Shown here one piece after another: positions 8,950 to 16,892 of a DNA stretch of 49,831 bases. The notes beneath the pieces are model-generated. The model saw only the letters and a program-made list of their open reading frames with translations. It was not told the origin of the DNA and did not search any database. The stretch is taken from positions 1 through 49,831 of the forward strand of contig CAXXUH010000001.1 in assembly GCA_963665405.2 (NCBI GenBank), in the 5' to 3' direction. Every line of letters begins with the position of its first letter. Within the stretch, counting starts at the first letter, position 1. This DNA comes from G963665405 sp963665405 (GTDB lineage: Bacteria; Chloroflexota; Dehalococcoidia; Lucifugimonadales; G963665405). Made by a program: the position numbers and the translations under genes.

Positions 8950-9231
8950 TCAATCGGAGGCTGGCATCGCCTCGCTTACCTGAGTCCGGTCGTCCACGAC
9001 GGATGGAGGTTCAGGCAGCGGGTAGCCCTGTCCCTCAGAGCCCAGCAGGATGGGGGCCGCTTCGCGGCGAAACCTTTCGGAGATCGCCTCTTCGATCCAC
9101 TGCCCCATGCTCTGCTGAGAGATGACAGCGGCGACCCTGGCCTGATGGTAGACCTCCCCCTTCATTCGCACCGTTCTGTCTTCCAGGCCCCTTATCTCTC
9201 GCATAGCGTCAAACTTAGCATCGGTACACAT
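8950..9231 (-). CDS. Ribbon-helix-helix (CopG/Arc-like) small protein
   Basis: A 93-residue protein whose middle section (residues about 19-55: RTVRMKGEVYHQARVAAV, then MGQWIEEAISERFRRE) fits a ribbon-helix-helix DNA-binding fold: one strand, then two amphipathic helices ending in a conserved xxWIEEAI-type helix. Such proteins are repressors or antitoxins. No toxin gene is adjacent. It is transcribed away from the reductive-dehalogenase-like gene, with 177 bp between starts, so it could control that promoter; this is inference. ATG 9231 was chosen over TTG 9240. No clear ribosome-binding site is present, so translation may be leaderless. Confidence 0.6.
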   Translation of the reverse strand: MCTDAKFDAMREIRGLEDRTVRMKGEVYHQARVAAVISQQSMGQWIEEAISERFRREAAPILLGSEGQGYPLPEPPSVVDDRTQVSEAMPASD

Positions 9232-9365
9232 ACTATGCAAAGTCTTAAAAAGGTCCCAATTACTGAAGTCCTCGGGCGGCTGGTTTTTCGGAGCCGAGAG
9301 ACGTCGGTTGGGGTCTGGCCGGTTAGGGAATCCTCCTGTCTATCGACTTGCGCTGGCAAAAGCGC

Positions 9366-9371
9366 TAGAAT
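9366..9371 (+). promoter_or_regulatory. Possible -10 box for the reductive-dehalogenase-like gene
   Basis: TAGAAT lies 37 bp upstream of the ATG at 9409. No good -35 hexamer sits at 16-18 nt (the best is ATCGAC at 18 nt), so the promoter would need an activator or is misread. The 9240-9408 gap contains nothing else recognisable. Confidence 0.25.
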
Positions 9372-9408
9372 CCGAATTGTCCGAGAGTCTCTCGGGAAGG
9401 ATGGATTA

Positions 9409-10659
9409 ATGCCCAAGCAGACCCACCACGTCGTGACGCGTCCGGGGAGACGGCTCGGTGACCCCGACATCGAGATCCCGGTATCTGAGGATCTGGCCAG
9501 CGAGCCGGGGATCCCGCAGCGAGAGGGCGACGTTTCGTTCTACAGCAGGGCCTACCCTCTGGAGACCCAGAACATCGAGAAGGCGGCCGACCGCGCGTGG
9601 GTGTGGAGCGTCTACAGCGACGAGATGACCGAGTACCGGAAGCGGCACGAGGCGGTCACGGAGCCCCTGATCGAAGCGGCGGCCACCTCCGGCGGCATGG
9701 AGCCTACGGGCACTGCGGAGCCCGGTGTGGACGTGACGGAGGCGATCCGGAGGAAGGCCAGGGATCTGGGCTTCGGGGAGGTGGGGTTCACCCGCCTGGA
9801 TCGTCGATACCTCTACGAGAGCAAGAAGGGATGGGCGAAGTACGAGCACGCCATCTGCGTGGCTCTGGAGCAGGATTACGCCCAGACGCAGTCCATTCCC
9901 AGCATGGACGCCGAGTACGCCCACTACGGAACGTACGAGGTCGAGGGAGTCCTGGCGCTCGACCTTGCAGGCTACATTAGGTCGCTCGGCTATCACGCCC
10001 AGGTCCACAGTCCGAACGACAACAGCGCTCCGTACATCCCGATGTTCGTGGAGGCCGGTCTGGGACAGCTCGGCGCCAACGGCCAACTTCTGTCGCCCCA
10101 CTTCGGCTCGAGGGCGCGGCTGGCGATGATCACGACGGACGCGATCGTGACCCACGACAAGCCGGTCGACTACGGCATCCACAAGTTCTGCCAGCAGTGT
10201 CAGGTGTGCGTCAAGCGCTGCCCCGCCCGAGCCCTGGTCAAAGAGAAGGTGTGGTTCCGGGGAGTAGAGAAGAACAAGCTCATCTACGACCGGTGCCGCC
10301 CCGTGATGGCCCGGTACGACGGCTGCGGCGTCTGCATGAAGGTATGCCCGATCCAGCGCTACGGCATGAAGCCTGTGATGGAGCACTACGTCGAGACCGG
10401 CAAGGTGCTCGGCAAGGGGACGCCCAACCTGGAGGGGTACAGCCTCGAGGAAAAGGGATACTTCGGACCCGGAGAGCTTCCCAAGTTCGACCGCGAGGTT
10501 TTCGACTTCCCACACGGTACCGTGGAGGACTGGCTCTTCGTGCAGTTCAAGGAGAAGCTGAAGGCCAACGGCATGCCGTCGGACGCTGAGCTGTCCGACT
10601 TCGCAGAGGAGGTCAAGACGGCGCTGGACGAGGGGACGACCACGATCGGCACGGAGTAG
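9409..10659 (+). CDS. Reductive-dehalogenase-like corrinoid/4Fe-4S protein, without Tat signal
   Basis: A 416-residue protein related to the catalytic subunit of reductive dehalogenases (and to QueG). The C-terminal third carries two cysteine clusters for 4Fe-4S centres: CQQCQVCVKRCP near residues 263-274, and GCGVCMKVCP near residues 304-313 preceded by a further Cys. The middle region (GLGQLGANGQLLSPHFGSRARL near residue 220) matches the cobalamin-binding core shared by RdhA and QueG. There is no twin-arginine signal, so it should be cytoplasmic, unlike respiratory RdhA. ATG 9409 has AAGGAT 6 nt upstream; an upstream in-frame extension to 8902 lacks conservation signs. Reductive dehalogenation of an unknown substrate is plausible but unproven. 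Confidence 0.82.
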   Translation: MPKQTHHVVTRPGRRLGDPDIEIPVSEDLASEPGIPQREGDVSFYSRAYPLETQNIEKAADRAWVWSVYSDEMTEYRKRHEAVTEPLIEAAATSGGMEPTGTAEPGVDVTEAIRRKARDLGFGEVGFTRLDRRYLYESKKGWAKYEHAICVALEQDYAQTQSIPSMDAEYAHYGTYEVEGVLALDLAGYIRSLGYHAQVHSPNDNSAPYIPMFVEAGLGQLGANGQLLSPHFGSRARLAMITTDAIVTHDKPVDYGIHKFCQQCQVCVKRCPARALVKEKVWFRGVEKNKLIYDRCRPVMARYDGCGVCMKVCPIQRYGMKPVMEHYVETGKVLGKGTPNLEGYSLEEKGYFGPGELPKFDREVFDFPHGTVEDWLFVQFKEKLKANGMPSDAELSDFAEEVKTALDEGTTTIGTE

Positions 10660-10717
10660 AAGAGCCCTCGGACGCGATCCCGAGCCCACCGGGTGAACAG
10701 CCGCCCTAAGAAGGACC

Positions 10718-10909
10718 ATGTTCCACAAAAAGCACCTGGACGCCTTGTTCGGCGAGCTGGAGCGGCAGTGGCTGGGCAAGCCCGAGTTCGAGCAGCTCCT
10801 ACGCGATGCCCACCTGGGGATTGCGCAGGCCGACGCAGATAAACCGCTCGGCGCGGACATCGATCCCCGCGTCGTCTCATTGATCCGGAAGCACACGCCC
10901 GGCGGGTAG
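10718..10909 (+). CDS. Small hypothetical protein, companion of the reductive-dehalogenase-like gene
   Basis: A 63-residue, charged, soluble-looking protein (starts MFHKKHLDALFGELERQW). It has no membrane helix, so it is not a RdhB-type anchor. AGAAGGA lies 5 nt before ATG 10718, and the gene follows the iron-sulfur protein by 58 bp on the same strand. I do not recognise a family. Co-transcription with the upstream gene is likely. Confidence 0.6.
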   Translation: MFHKKHLDALFGELERQWLGKPEFEQLLRDAHLGIAQADADKPLGADIDPRVVSLIRKHTPGG

Positions 10910-11010
10910 TGTTCTCCTCCTCACAGCGGGGACCTGGTCTTCCCTCTGGATCATCATCGAGGACCATTGCAGCCGCCGCCGCCCCTGGCCCCTGAAAGGA
11001 GAGCATCTCC

Positions 11011-12075
11011 GTGGACAAGCTCAGAGTAGCGATAGTAGGGTGCGGAACGATATCCCGCTTCGGCGCACCGGGATACGTCAAGAACCCGAATTCGGAAGTG
11101 TACGCCCTATGCGACCCGGTCCCCGAACGTGCCGAAAGGCTGGCGAAGGATCTGGGCATCGAGGCCAGGATCTACACCACCTACGAGGACGTGCTGAACG
11201 ACCCGAGGGTCGACGCCGTCGAGCTTCTGACTCCCGCTCATCTCCACGGCGCCCAGATCATCGCGGGACTCGACGCCGGCAAGCACGTATCCTGCCAGAA
11301 GCCTATCTGTCCGACAGTCAAGCAGGCCGACCAGATAATCGAGGCGGCCCGGAGGGCCAGTACTAAGTGTCGCATCGCGGAGAACTTCGTGTTCTACCCC
11401 CCGATCGTCAAGGCCAAGGAGCTGATCGACTGCGGAGCCATCGGAGAGCCGTCGTCGGTTCGCCTGAAGACAGTGATGGGGTCGCTGAGAGGCGACCTGA
11501 AGATAGCCATCGAGCCTGGCGCGATCGAATGGCGCAGTAACCCCGAGCACAACCCCGGCGGGTTCCTGTACGACAGCGCGTGGCACAAGTACGCCACGGC
11601 TCTCTGGTGGATAGGCGACGTCGAGCAGGTCATCGCCATGATCACCAAGACGGACGACTTCATGATCGAGTCCCCGAGCGCCGTCGTATGGAAGTACAAG
11701 GACAGGAGCTGTCTCGGCCTTCTGGAGGAGACGAACGCTCCCGAGATGGAGATCGGGACGAAGTACTACCCGGTGGACGATTTTCTCGAGATCCAGGGCT
11801 CGAAGGGGCTCATCTGGGTCACCCGGTGCAGCGGCGAGATGCTGGACCTAGCGCCAGTGATGTTGATCAAGGGGTCCGAGACGATCGACTATCAGGTTCC
11901 CAGCGACTGGATGGAAGGCTTTGACAGGGCCACCGACAACTTCGTCGATGCCGTGCACACCGACACGCAGCCCGACCTTACGCCCGAGTTCTCCAAGAAA
12001 GTCCTACAGCTCATACTCGCGGCGTACGAGGCCTCCGATTCCGGCTGCTCGGTGGCGCCGGACAGCGTCATCTAG
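11011..12075 (+). CDS. Gfo/Idh/MocA family oxidoreductase
   Basis: A 354-residue NAD(P)-dependent dehydrogenase of the glucose-fructose oxidoreductase / inositol dehydrogenase family. The N-terminal Rossmann domain shows VAIVGCGTISRFG at residue 5. The usual EKP substrate-loop motif appears as QKPICPT near residue 95. The C-terminal half is the alpha/beta sheet domain that binds sugar-like substrates. The start is GTG 11011 behind AAAGGAGAG. The next gene follows after 26 bp on the same strand, so the pair is probably one operon. The exact polyol or sugar substrate is unknown. Confidence 0.9.
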   Translation: MDKLRVAIVGCGTISRFGAPGYVKNPNSEVYALCDPVPERAERLAKDLGIEARIYTTYEDVLNDPRVDAVELLTPAHLHGAQIIAGLDAGKHVSCQKPICPTVKQADQIIEAARRASTKCRIAENFVFYPPIVKAKELIDCGAIGEPSSVRLKTVMGSLRGDLKIAIEPGAIEWRSNPEHNPGGFLYDSAWHKYATALWWIGDVEQVIAMITKTDDFMIESPSAVVWKYKDRSCLGLLEETNAPEMEIGTKYYPVDDFLEIQGSKGLIWVTRCSGEMLDLAPVMLIKGSETIDYQVPSDWMEGFDRATDNFVDAVHTDTQPDLTPEFSKKVLQLILAAYEASDSGCSVAPDSVI

Positions 12076-12101
12076 CAGCATCGAGGCAAGCGAGGCCCCC
12101 C

Positions 12102-13199
12102 ATGCCCAAACGGTCGGTGACTGTCCTCGGCGGAGGCAACACGGCCTTTGCGGTCGCGGCGAACCTCTCGCTGCGGGGATTCGAGATCACGATCTTCGAG
12201 CTGCCGGCGTTCGCGGAGTCTCTGGCGCCGATCCGGGAGGCGGGAACCATCCACCTATCCGGGGTCGCCGAGACGGGCCCCGCGAAGATCCACCGCGCCA
12301 CCTCGGATGTCCAGGAGGCGCTCGACGCGTCGGACCTGGCCCTACTCATCGTTCCCGCGTATGCCCATCGTCCATTTGCCGAGGCGTGCGCCCCGCATCT
12401 TCGGGCCGGGCAGACCGTCGTCCTCATGCCCGGGACCCTCGGTAGCCTGGAGTGGGCGCGGATCTTGCGCGACGCTGGCGTCGAGGGCGTGACGTTGGCA
12501 GAGGTCGACACAGCGCCCTACGTCTGCCGCAAGACATCCCCAGACGGCGCGACCATCTGGGGCGTGGTGACCGGACTCGGTCTAGGCGCGTTGCCCTCCA
12601 CCGAGACCGAGCGCGTAAGGGAGATGCTGGAGCCGCTGTTCCCCGGCGTCACGCTCTACCCGGACGTGATGGCCTGCGGCCTCTCCGCCGTCAACCCGGT
12701 GGTCCACCCCGCGGGGGTGCTGATGAACGCGGGCAGGGTCGAGTACTCCAGGGGCGAGTTCTACTTCTACGAGGAGGGTGTCTCGCCCTCGGTGGCCGAC
12801 GTGATTATGCGGGTCGACCGGGAGCGCCGCGACATCGGGACGGCGCTGAGCTATGAGCTGCTGCCGGCGAACGAGGCGTTCCATCGGGCCGGGTTCGGGC
12901 CCAAGGGCGACCTATGGGCCACGATCAACGGCAGCCTGATGCTCACCCGTCTGAAGGCTCCGGGATCGCTGGAGAGCCGGTGGCTGACGGAGGACATCCC
13001 CTACGGGCTGGCGACCTGGAGTCTGCTCGGAGCGCAGTACGGGGTCGAGACGCCCCTGATGCGAGCGATGGTGGACATCGGCTCGGTCGTGATGGGCTTC
13101 GATGGCTGGACCGCCGGGCGGGGGATCGAGGACCTCGGCATCGCCGGCATGGACAGAGAGCGTCTCAAGACGCTCCTCAGGGTGGGACATTCTGGGTAG
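12102..13199 (+). CDS. Opine (octopine/nopaline)-type dehydrogenase
   Basis: A 365-residue protein with an N-terminal NAD(P) Rossmann domain (VTVLGGGNTAFAVAANLSLRG at residues 6-26) and a C-terminal all-helical opine-dehydrogenase domain whose catalytic segment is recognisable as NPVVHPAGVLMNAG near residue 205, including the conserved His. The family reductively condenses an amino acid with a 2-oxo acid, or runs the reverse oxidation. It lies 26 bp after the Gfo/Idh/MocA gene, suggesting catabolism of an amino-acid or sugar conjugate. The length is normal for the family and both ends look intact. Confidence 0.86.
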   Translation: MPKRSVTVLGGGNTAFAVAANLSLRGFEITIFELPAFAESLAPIREAGTIHLSGVAETGPAKIHRATSDVQEALDASDLALLIVPAYAHRPFAEACAPHLRAGQTVVLMPGTLGSLEWARILRDAGVEGVTLAEVDTAPYVCRKTSPDGATIWGVVTGLGLGALPSTETERVREMLEPLFPGVTLYPDVMACGLSAVNPVVHPAGVLMNAGRVEYSRGEFYFYEEGVSPSVADVIMRVDRERRDIGTALSYELLPANEAFHRAGFGPKGDLWATINGSLMLTRLKAPGSLESRWLTEDIPYGLATWSLLGAQYGVETPLMRAMVDIGSVVMGFDGWTAGRGIEDLGIAGMDRERLKTLLRVGHSG

Positions 13200-13282
13200 C
13201 CTGCGCTCGATGGAACAAAGCCGCGGCTCCGTTCGTCATAACCGTAGAGCGTTTTGAAGATAGACCCGGAAGGAGCCCACGA

Positions 13283-14887
13283 GTGAAGATCCTGTCCAGA
13301 GCAGCCGTCGCGGCTGTCATCACGATCCTCGCGGTGGCCGCGGTGGCGTGTTCGAACGCCCCGGCAGCCGCCCCGGACCTGACGGCGACGCACACCGCGA
13401 CGCCAGTCGCAGACGTGACGCGAGACCCGACCGTGGAGCCCACGGCAACGGCGACGCCCACGCCCGCCAAGGCTCCCGACCTGGTCATGGTCGAGGTTCC
13501 CGCGCCGATCGACGGCGTGGCGATCGACATCGCCGAGTCGTTCCCGCCTCAGTACTTCGTGCAGATCCTGTCCGGTCTGACGAACGGCTGCACAAGGTTC
13601 GACCGGTACGAGGTCGACCGTGACGGGACCACCATCACGATCACCGTGACCAACCTGGCGCCGTCTGGAGACGTGGTGTGCACCGCGATCTACGGCACGG
13701 TCGAAACCAACGTCGCCCTCGGCAGCGATTTCGAGCCCGGCCAGACCTACACAGTCCTGGTCAACGACGTCAAGGAGTCCTTCGTGGCGCAGGGCGCCGC
13801 AGAGCCGCCCGATCCGGTCATGATCGAGGTTCCGGCACCCATCGACGGGGTGGCGATCAACATCGCCGAGTCGTTCCCGCCGCAGTACTTCGTGCACATC
13901 CTGTCCGGTCTGCCGAGCGGCTGCGCAAGGTTCGACCGCTACGAGGTCGACCGCGACGGCACCACGATCACGATAACGGTGACGAACCTGGTGCCGTCCG
14001 GCGACGTCATGTGCACCCAGATCTACGGCACGGCCGAGAGCAACGTCGCCCTAGGCAGCGATTTCGAGCCCGGACAGACCTACACGGTATTCGTCAACGA
14101 CGTCAAGGAAACCTTCATGGCGCAGGGCGCCGCAGAGCCGCCGCTCAAGACGGACGAGGTCCTCGGGACGTCCGGGAAACCCGTGGACGTCGAGCTGGGC
14201 AAGGTCCTTGTGATGGACTCCGGAGACCTGGACGTCTCGTTCCTGGAGGTCATCCAGGACTCGCGGTGTCCGGCAGACGTCGTGTGCATCCGTGCCGGCG
14301 ACGCGACGATCCTGATCGGCGTCGTCAGCGGCGGCGTGCCGTTCGGTCTGTTCGAGCTGACGACTGAGGGGGAACGGACCGGGCTCAGTATTCATAGGGT
14401 CGGCGGCTGGGCGATCGAGCTGATCGCCCTGAACCCCTTCCCCGGTACGCGCGAGGCCGAGAGAGGCGACCCCATCTCGGCTAGACTGGTCGTCTCGAAC
14501 GTCTCCGGGGCGGCTCTGGAGCTCACCGCCGAGCCGATCACGCCGACGGACCCCGGCGACCTGGACTACGAGGTCGTCCGGGTGGCCGCTCCCATCGAGA
14601 GCGTCATGATCAGCGTTGGCGAGTCTTTCCCCCCACAGTACGTCGTGAACATCGTCTCGGGGCTGCCCGGCGGCTGCGCATCGTTCGATGGTTTCAAGAT
14701 CGGCCGGGTCGACGACCTGATCACGATCTCGGTCATCAACCTCGAGCCCGCCCCGGACCAGCTGATCGCGTGCACCAAGATCTACGGGATCGTGCAGACG
14801 AACGTTCCGCTTGGGTCGGACTTCGAGCCGGACAGGACGTACACCGTAGTCGTGAACGGCGTAACGGAGACGTTCCAGGCTCAGTAG
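13283..14887 (+). CDS. Secreted lipoprotein with three repeated domains
   Basis: A 534-residue lipoprotein. GTG 13283 has GGAAGGAG 7 nt upstream. A signal peptide of about 22 residues ends in the lipobox AVAC, followed by a Thr/Pro/Ala-rich linker. Two near-identical 111-residue units follow (DNA period 333 bp, starting near 13484 and 13817) with the landmarks ESFPPQYFV, GCTRFDRYEVDRDG and ALGSDFEPGQTY. A diverged third unit ends the protein (from about 14568). Between units two and three is a different domain containing DSRCPADVVCIRAGDA, a motif seen in many uncharacterised bacterial lipoproteins. Each unit has two Cys, possibly disulfide-bonded. Function unknown; outer-surface location expected. 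Confidence 0.85.
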   Translation: MKILSRAAVAAVITILAVAAVACSNAPAAAPDLTATHTATPVADVTRDPTVEPTATATPTPAKAPDLVMVEVPAPIDGVAIDIAESFPPQYFVQILSGLTNGCTRFDRYEVDRDGTTITITVTNLAPSGDVVCTAIYGTVETNVALGSDFEPGQTYTVLVNDVKESFVAQGAAEPPDPVMIEVPAPIDGVAINIAESFPPQYFVHILSGLPSGCARFDRYEVDRDGTTITITVTNLVPSGDVMCTQIYGTAESNVALGSDFEPGQTYTVFVNDVKETFMAQGAAEPPLKTDEVLGTSGKPVDVELGKVLVMDSGDLDVSFLEVIQDSRCPADVVCIRAGDATILIGVVSGGVPFGLFELTTEGERTGLSIHRVGGWAIELIALNPFPGTREAERGDPISARLVVSNVSGAALELTAEPITPTDPGDLDYEVVRVAAPIESVMISVGESFPPQYVVNIVSGLPGGCASFDGFKIGRVDDLITISVINLEPAPDQLIACTKIYGIVQTNVPLGSDFEPDRTYTVVVNGVTETFQAQ

Positions 14888-14918
14888 CTGGCGGTGGCGA
14901 GGCCAGGAGAGACCCCGT

Positions 14919-15698
14919 CTACTGCGCCGTCACTCCCCCGTCGACGAGCAGCTCGGCGCCGGTGACGTAGGAAGCCTCGTCCGACGCGAGGTAGAGAATC
15001 GCAAACGCGATCTCTTCGGCGGACGCCAGCCGCCCCATCGGGATCTTCTCGACGCGATGGTCGCCTCCGGTGCGCGCCACGATCTCTTCCATAGTCGTCC
15101 TGGCCAGCGGGGTATCGGTCCAGCCGGGGTGGACCGAGTTGACCCTGATCCCGTCCCGGGCGTACTGAACCGCGGCGGCCTTGGTGAAGCTGCGGGTGGC
15201 GCCCTTGCCTGCGGAGTAGGCCGTCCCGAACCCCGCGCCGATCATCGCCACCATCGACGAGATGTTGACGACAGACCCGCCGCCGTTCGTCCTCATCGCG
15301 GGGATGGCAGCCCGGGTGCCTAGGAACACGCTCGTGGCGTGAACGGCGATCTGCGAGTCCCACATCTCCACAGTGGTGTCTTCGACACTTGCAGAAGCCG
15401 TGGAGCCCGCGCAGTTGACCAGGATATCGAGCTTGCCGAACTGGTCGAGCGTCTCCCTCACGGCCTCGGTCCAGCCGTGCTCGTCGGTGACGTCCAGATG
15501 AAGGAAGAGAGCGTCGCCACCCGATTCGCGTATCTGTGCCGCCGTCCTCTCGCCCCGAGCCTCGTCCAGGTCGGTCAGCACGAGTCTTGCGCCCTCGCGG
15601 GAAAACACCCAGGCGCACGCGCCGCCGATCCCCTTCACCCCGTCTCCGTCTCCGGAGGCGGCGCCGGTAATGAGCGCGACCCTTCCCTTCAAGCGCAT
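14919..15698 (-). CDS. Short-chain dehydrogenase/reductase (SDR)
   Basis: A 259-residue classical SDR. The catalytic Ser is in NISSMVAMIG and the YxxxK motif is YSAGK, followed by GIRVNSVHPGW. The NNAG motif is NCAG. The glycine-rich cofactor loop is unusual: the standard TGAASGIG is interrupted, reading TGAASG then DGDGVKG then IGGACAW, an insert of about seven residues at the nucleotide-binding turn. Otherwise the length and the C-terminal LLVDGG motif are standard. Substrate unknown. It is transcribed leftward, convergent with the lipoprotein gene, with a 31-bp gap. Confidence 0.9.
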   Translation of the reverse strand: MRLKGRVALITGAASGDGDGVKGIGGACAWVFSREGARLVLTDLDEARGERTAAQIRESGGDALFLHLDVTDEHGWTEAVRETLDQFGKLDILVNCAGSTASASVEDTTVEMWDSQIAVHATSVFLGTRAAIPAMRTNGGGSVVNISSMVAMIGAGFGTAYSAGKGATRSFTKAAAVQYARDGIRVNSVHPGWTDTPLARTTMEEIVARTGGDHRVEKIPMGRLASAEEIAFAILYLASDEASYVTGAELLVDGGVTAQ

Positions 15699-15719
15699 TA
15701 CGTGAATCCCGTCGCGAGA

Positions 15720-15887
15720 CTACAGGTTGAAAAGTCTAAGAAGCCGTCGCCACAATGACATCGGCGCACGGCCGCCACCCGGCTTGATTCCGAGCCGGCG
15801 CAGCCGTGCGTTGCTGCATTCGACACAGGTGCATGCGGAGGGGTGCTCCCCGTATGCCCCTCGCCGCTCATCCTGCCGGCTGGGCAT
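15720..15887 (-). CDS. Small two-cysteine-pair protein
   Basis: A 55-residue basic protein with HPSACTCVECSNARLRRLG (residues 15-33), a CxCxxC arrangement that could bind zinc or iron, followed by a basic amphipathic tail (MSLWRRLLRLFNL). ATG 15887 has GAGGAG 9 nt upstream, which favours this start over a longer in-frame extension to 16070. It lies 21 bp upstream of the SDR gene on the same strand, so the two may be co-transcribed. I recognise the motif as one that recurs at the ends of proteins in related bacteria, but I cannot assign a function. Confidence 0.55.
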   Translation of the reverse strand: MPSRQDERRGAYGEHPSACTCVECSNARLRRLGIKPGGGRAPMSLWRRLLRLFNL

Positions 15888-16054
15888 CGGTAGAGCTCCT
15901 CGATCTTTTCTGGCGTGAAATGCTCGGCCTCGACGACGCGGGCGTCGGTCTCCGGGTCCGGCCCGCCTACAACTATACCTCATGTTTGGTGTGCGTTCCG
16001 GCCTCCGCGGTTGGCGGCTTCCGGGACAAGTCTTAGCCTTTCCCAAGATATGGG

Positions 16055-16083
16055 TTGGCATGCGCTGCAACCCCGGCTATAAT
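16055..16083 (+). promoter_or_regulatory. Sigma-70-type promoter for minC-minD
   Basis: TTGGCA (16055-16060), a 17-nt spacer, and a perfect TATAAT (16078-16083). Transcription would begin near 16090, about 107 nt before minC. This is one of the best promoter matches in the window and occupies the otherwise empty 15888-16196 gap. Confidence 0.7.
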
Positions 16084-16196
16084 CTGGTGGGTCCATCGTC
16101 GGCCGGTCTGGCAGACCCGGCTTCGGCCACCCTTACACCGCCCATCTCGTCAAACTCATCCGTGCGCCCGGAATCGGGCGCCAGGGCAGGCTCCGT

Positions 16197-16886
16197 ATGT
16201 CATTGGTAAGGCTTCGCGGCCGCGGCAGCTACCTCGATATCCTGCTGGACGACAAGGTCGAGTTCGGCACGCTCGAGGCGGACCTCCGTGCCGTCCTCCA
16301 GAGAATCGTGGATCGCATGCCCGGCTTCGGCATAAGCATCACCGTTGGCCGGAGGGTCCTGCAGTTCGAGGAGATGGCGAGGCTCAAGGAGATCGTCGAG
16401 AAGGAATACCGGCTCACGGTCGCCGAGGTCAGGTGCCAGAACTCGATGGCGTCCGACGCGCTCGCGCGGCGAACAGACCTCCCGGTCAAGCTGGTCTCAT
16501 CGAGTCAGATCGGGGGAGCCGACTCGGCGGCGCGAAACGGCTCCACCGTCCTTCGGGGCACCCGGCGGTCCGGCAGCACGGTTCACCACGAAGGGGACCT
16601 TGTGATCCTGGGGGACGTGAATCCCGGGGCCGATATCTCCGCCACCGGAGATATCGTGGTGTACGGCGCGCTGCGGGGCGTCGCTCACGCAGGATCGTCG
16701 GGCGAGACCGGCGCGACGATCCTGGCTCTCTCTATAAGGCCGATCCAGCTCAAGATAGGGCCCTTGAGTGACGGCGAGCGGGCCGCCTCCAGGAAAGGCG
16801 GTGGCCCCCAGGTCGCACACGTTAAGGAAGGCCAGATAGTGGTGGAGCCCTACACGCCACTCGTTCACTGGTCGTCCACTGGCTGA
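16197..16886 (+). CDS. minC: Septum site-determining protein MinC
   Basis: A 229-residue division-site inhibitor. The N-terminal domain (residues 1-100) blocks FtsZ polymers. The C-terminal beta-helix is unmistakable: GDLVILGDVNPGADISATGDIVVYGALRGVAHAG (about residues 131-165) binds MinD. A short low-complexity linker connects them. The gene is 6 bp upstream of minD and shares the promoter at 16055-16083. The ribosome-binding site is weak. No minE follows; many Gram-positive and deep-branching bacteria use DivIVA/MinJ-type positioning instead. Confidence 0.92.
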   Translation: MSLVRLRGRGSYLDILLDDKVEFGTLEADLRAVLQRIVDRMPGFGISITVGRRVLQFEEMARLKEIVEKEYRLTVAEVRCQNSMASDALARRTDLPVKLVSSSQIGGADSAARNGSTVLRGTRRSGSTVHHEGDLVILGDVNPGADISATGDIVVYGALRGVAHAGSSGETGATILALSIRPIQLKIGPLSDGERAASRKGGGPQVAHVKEGQIVVEPYTPLVHWSSTG

Positions 16887-16892
16887 GGGCCC

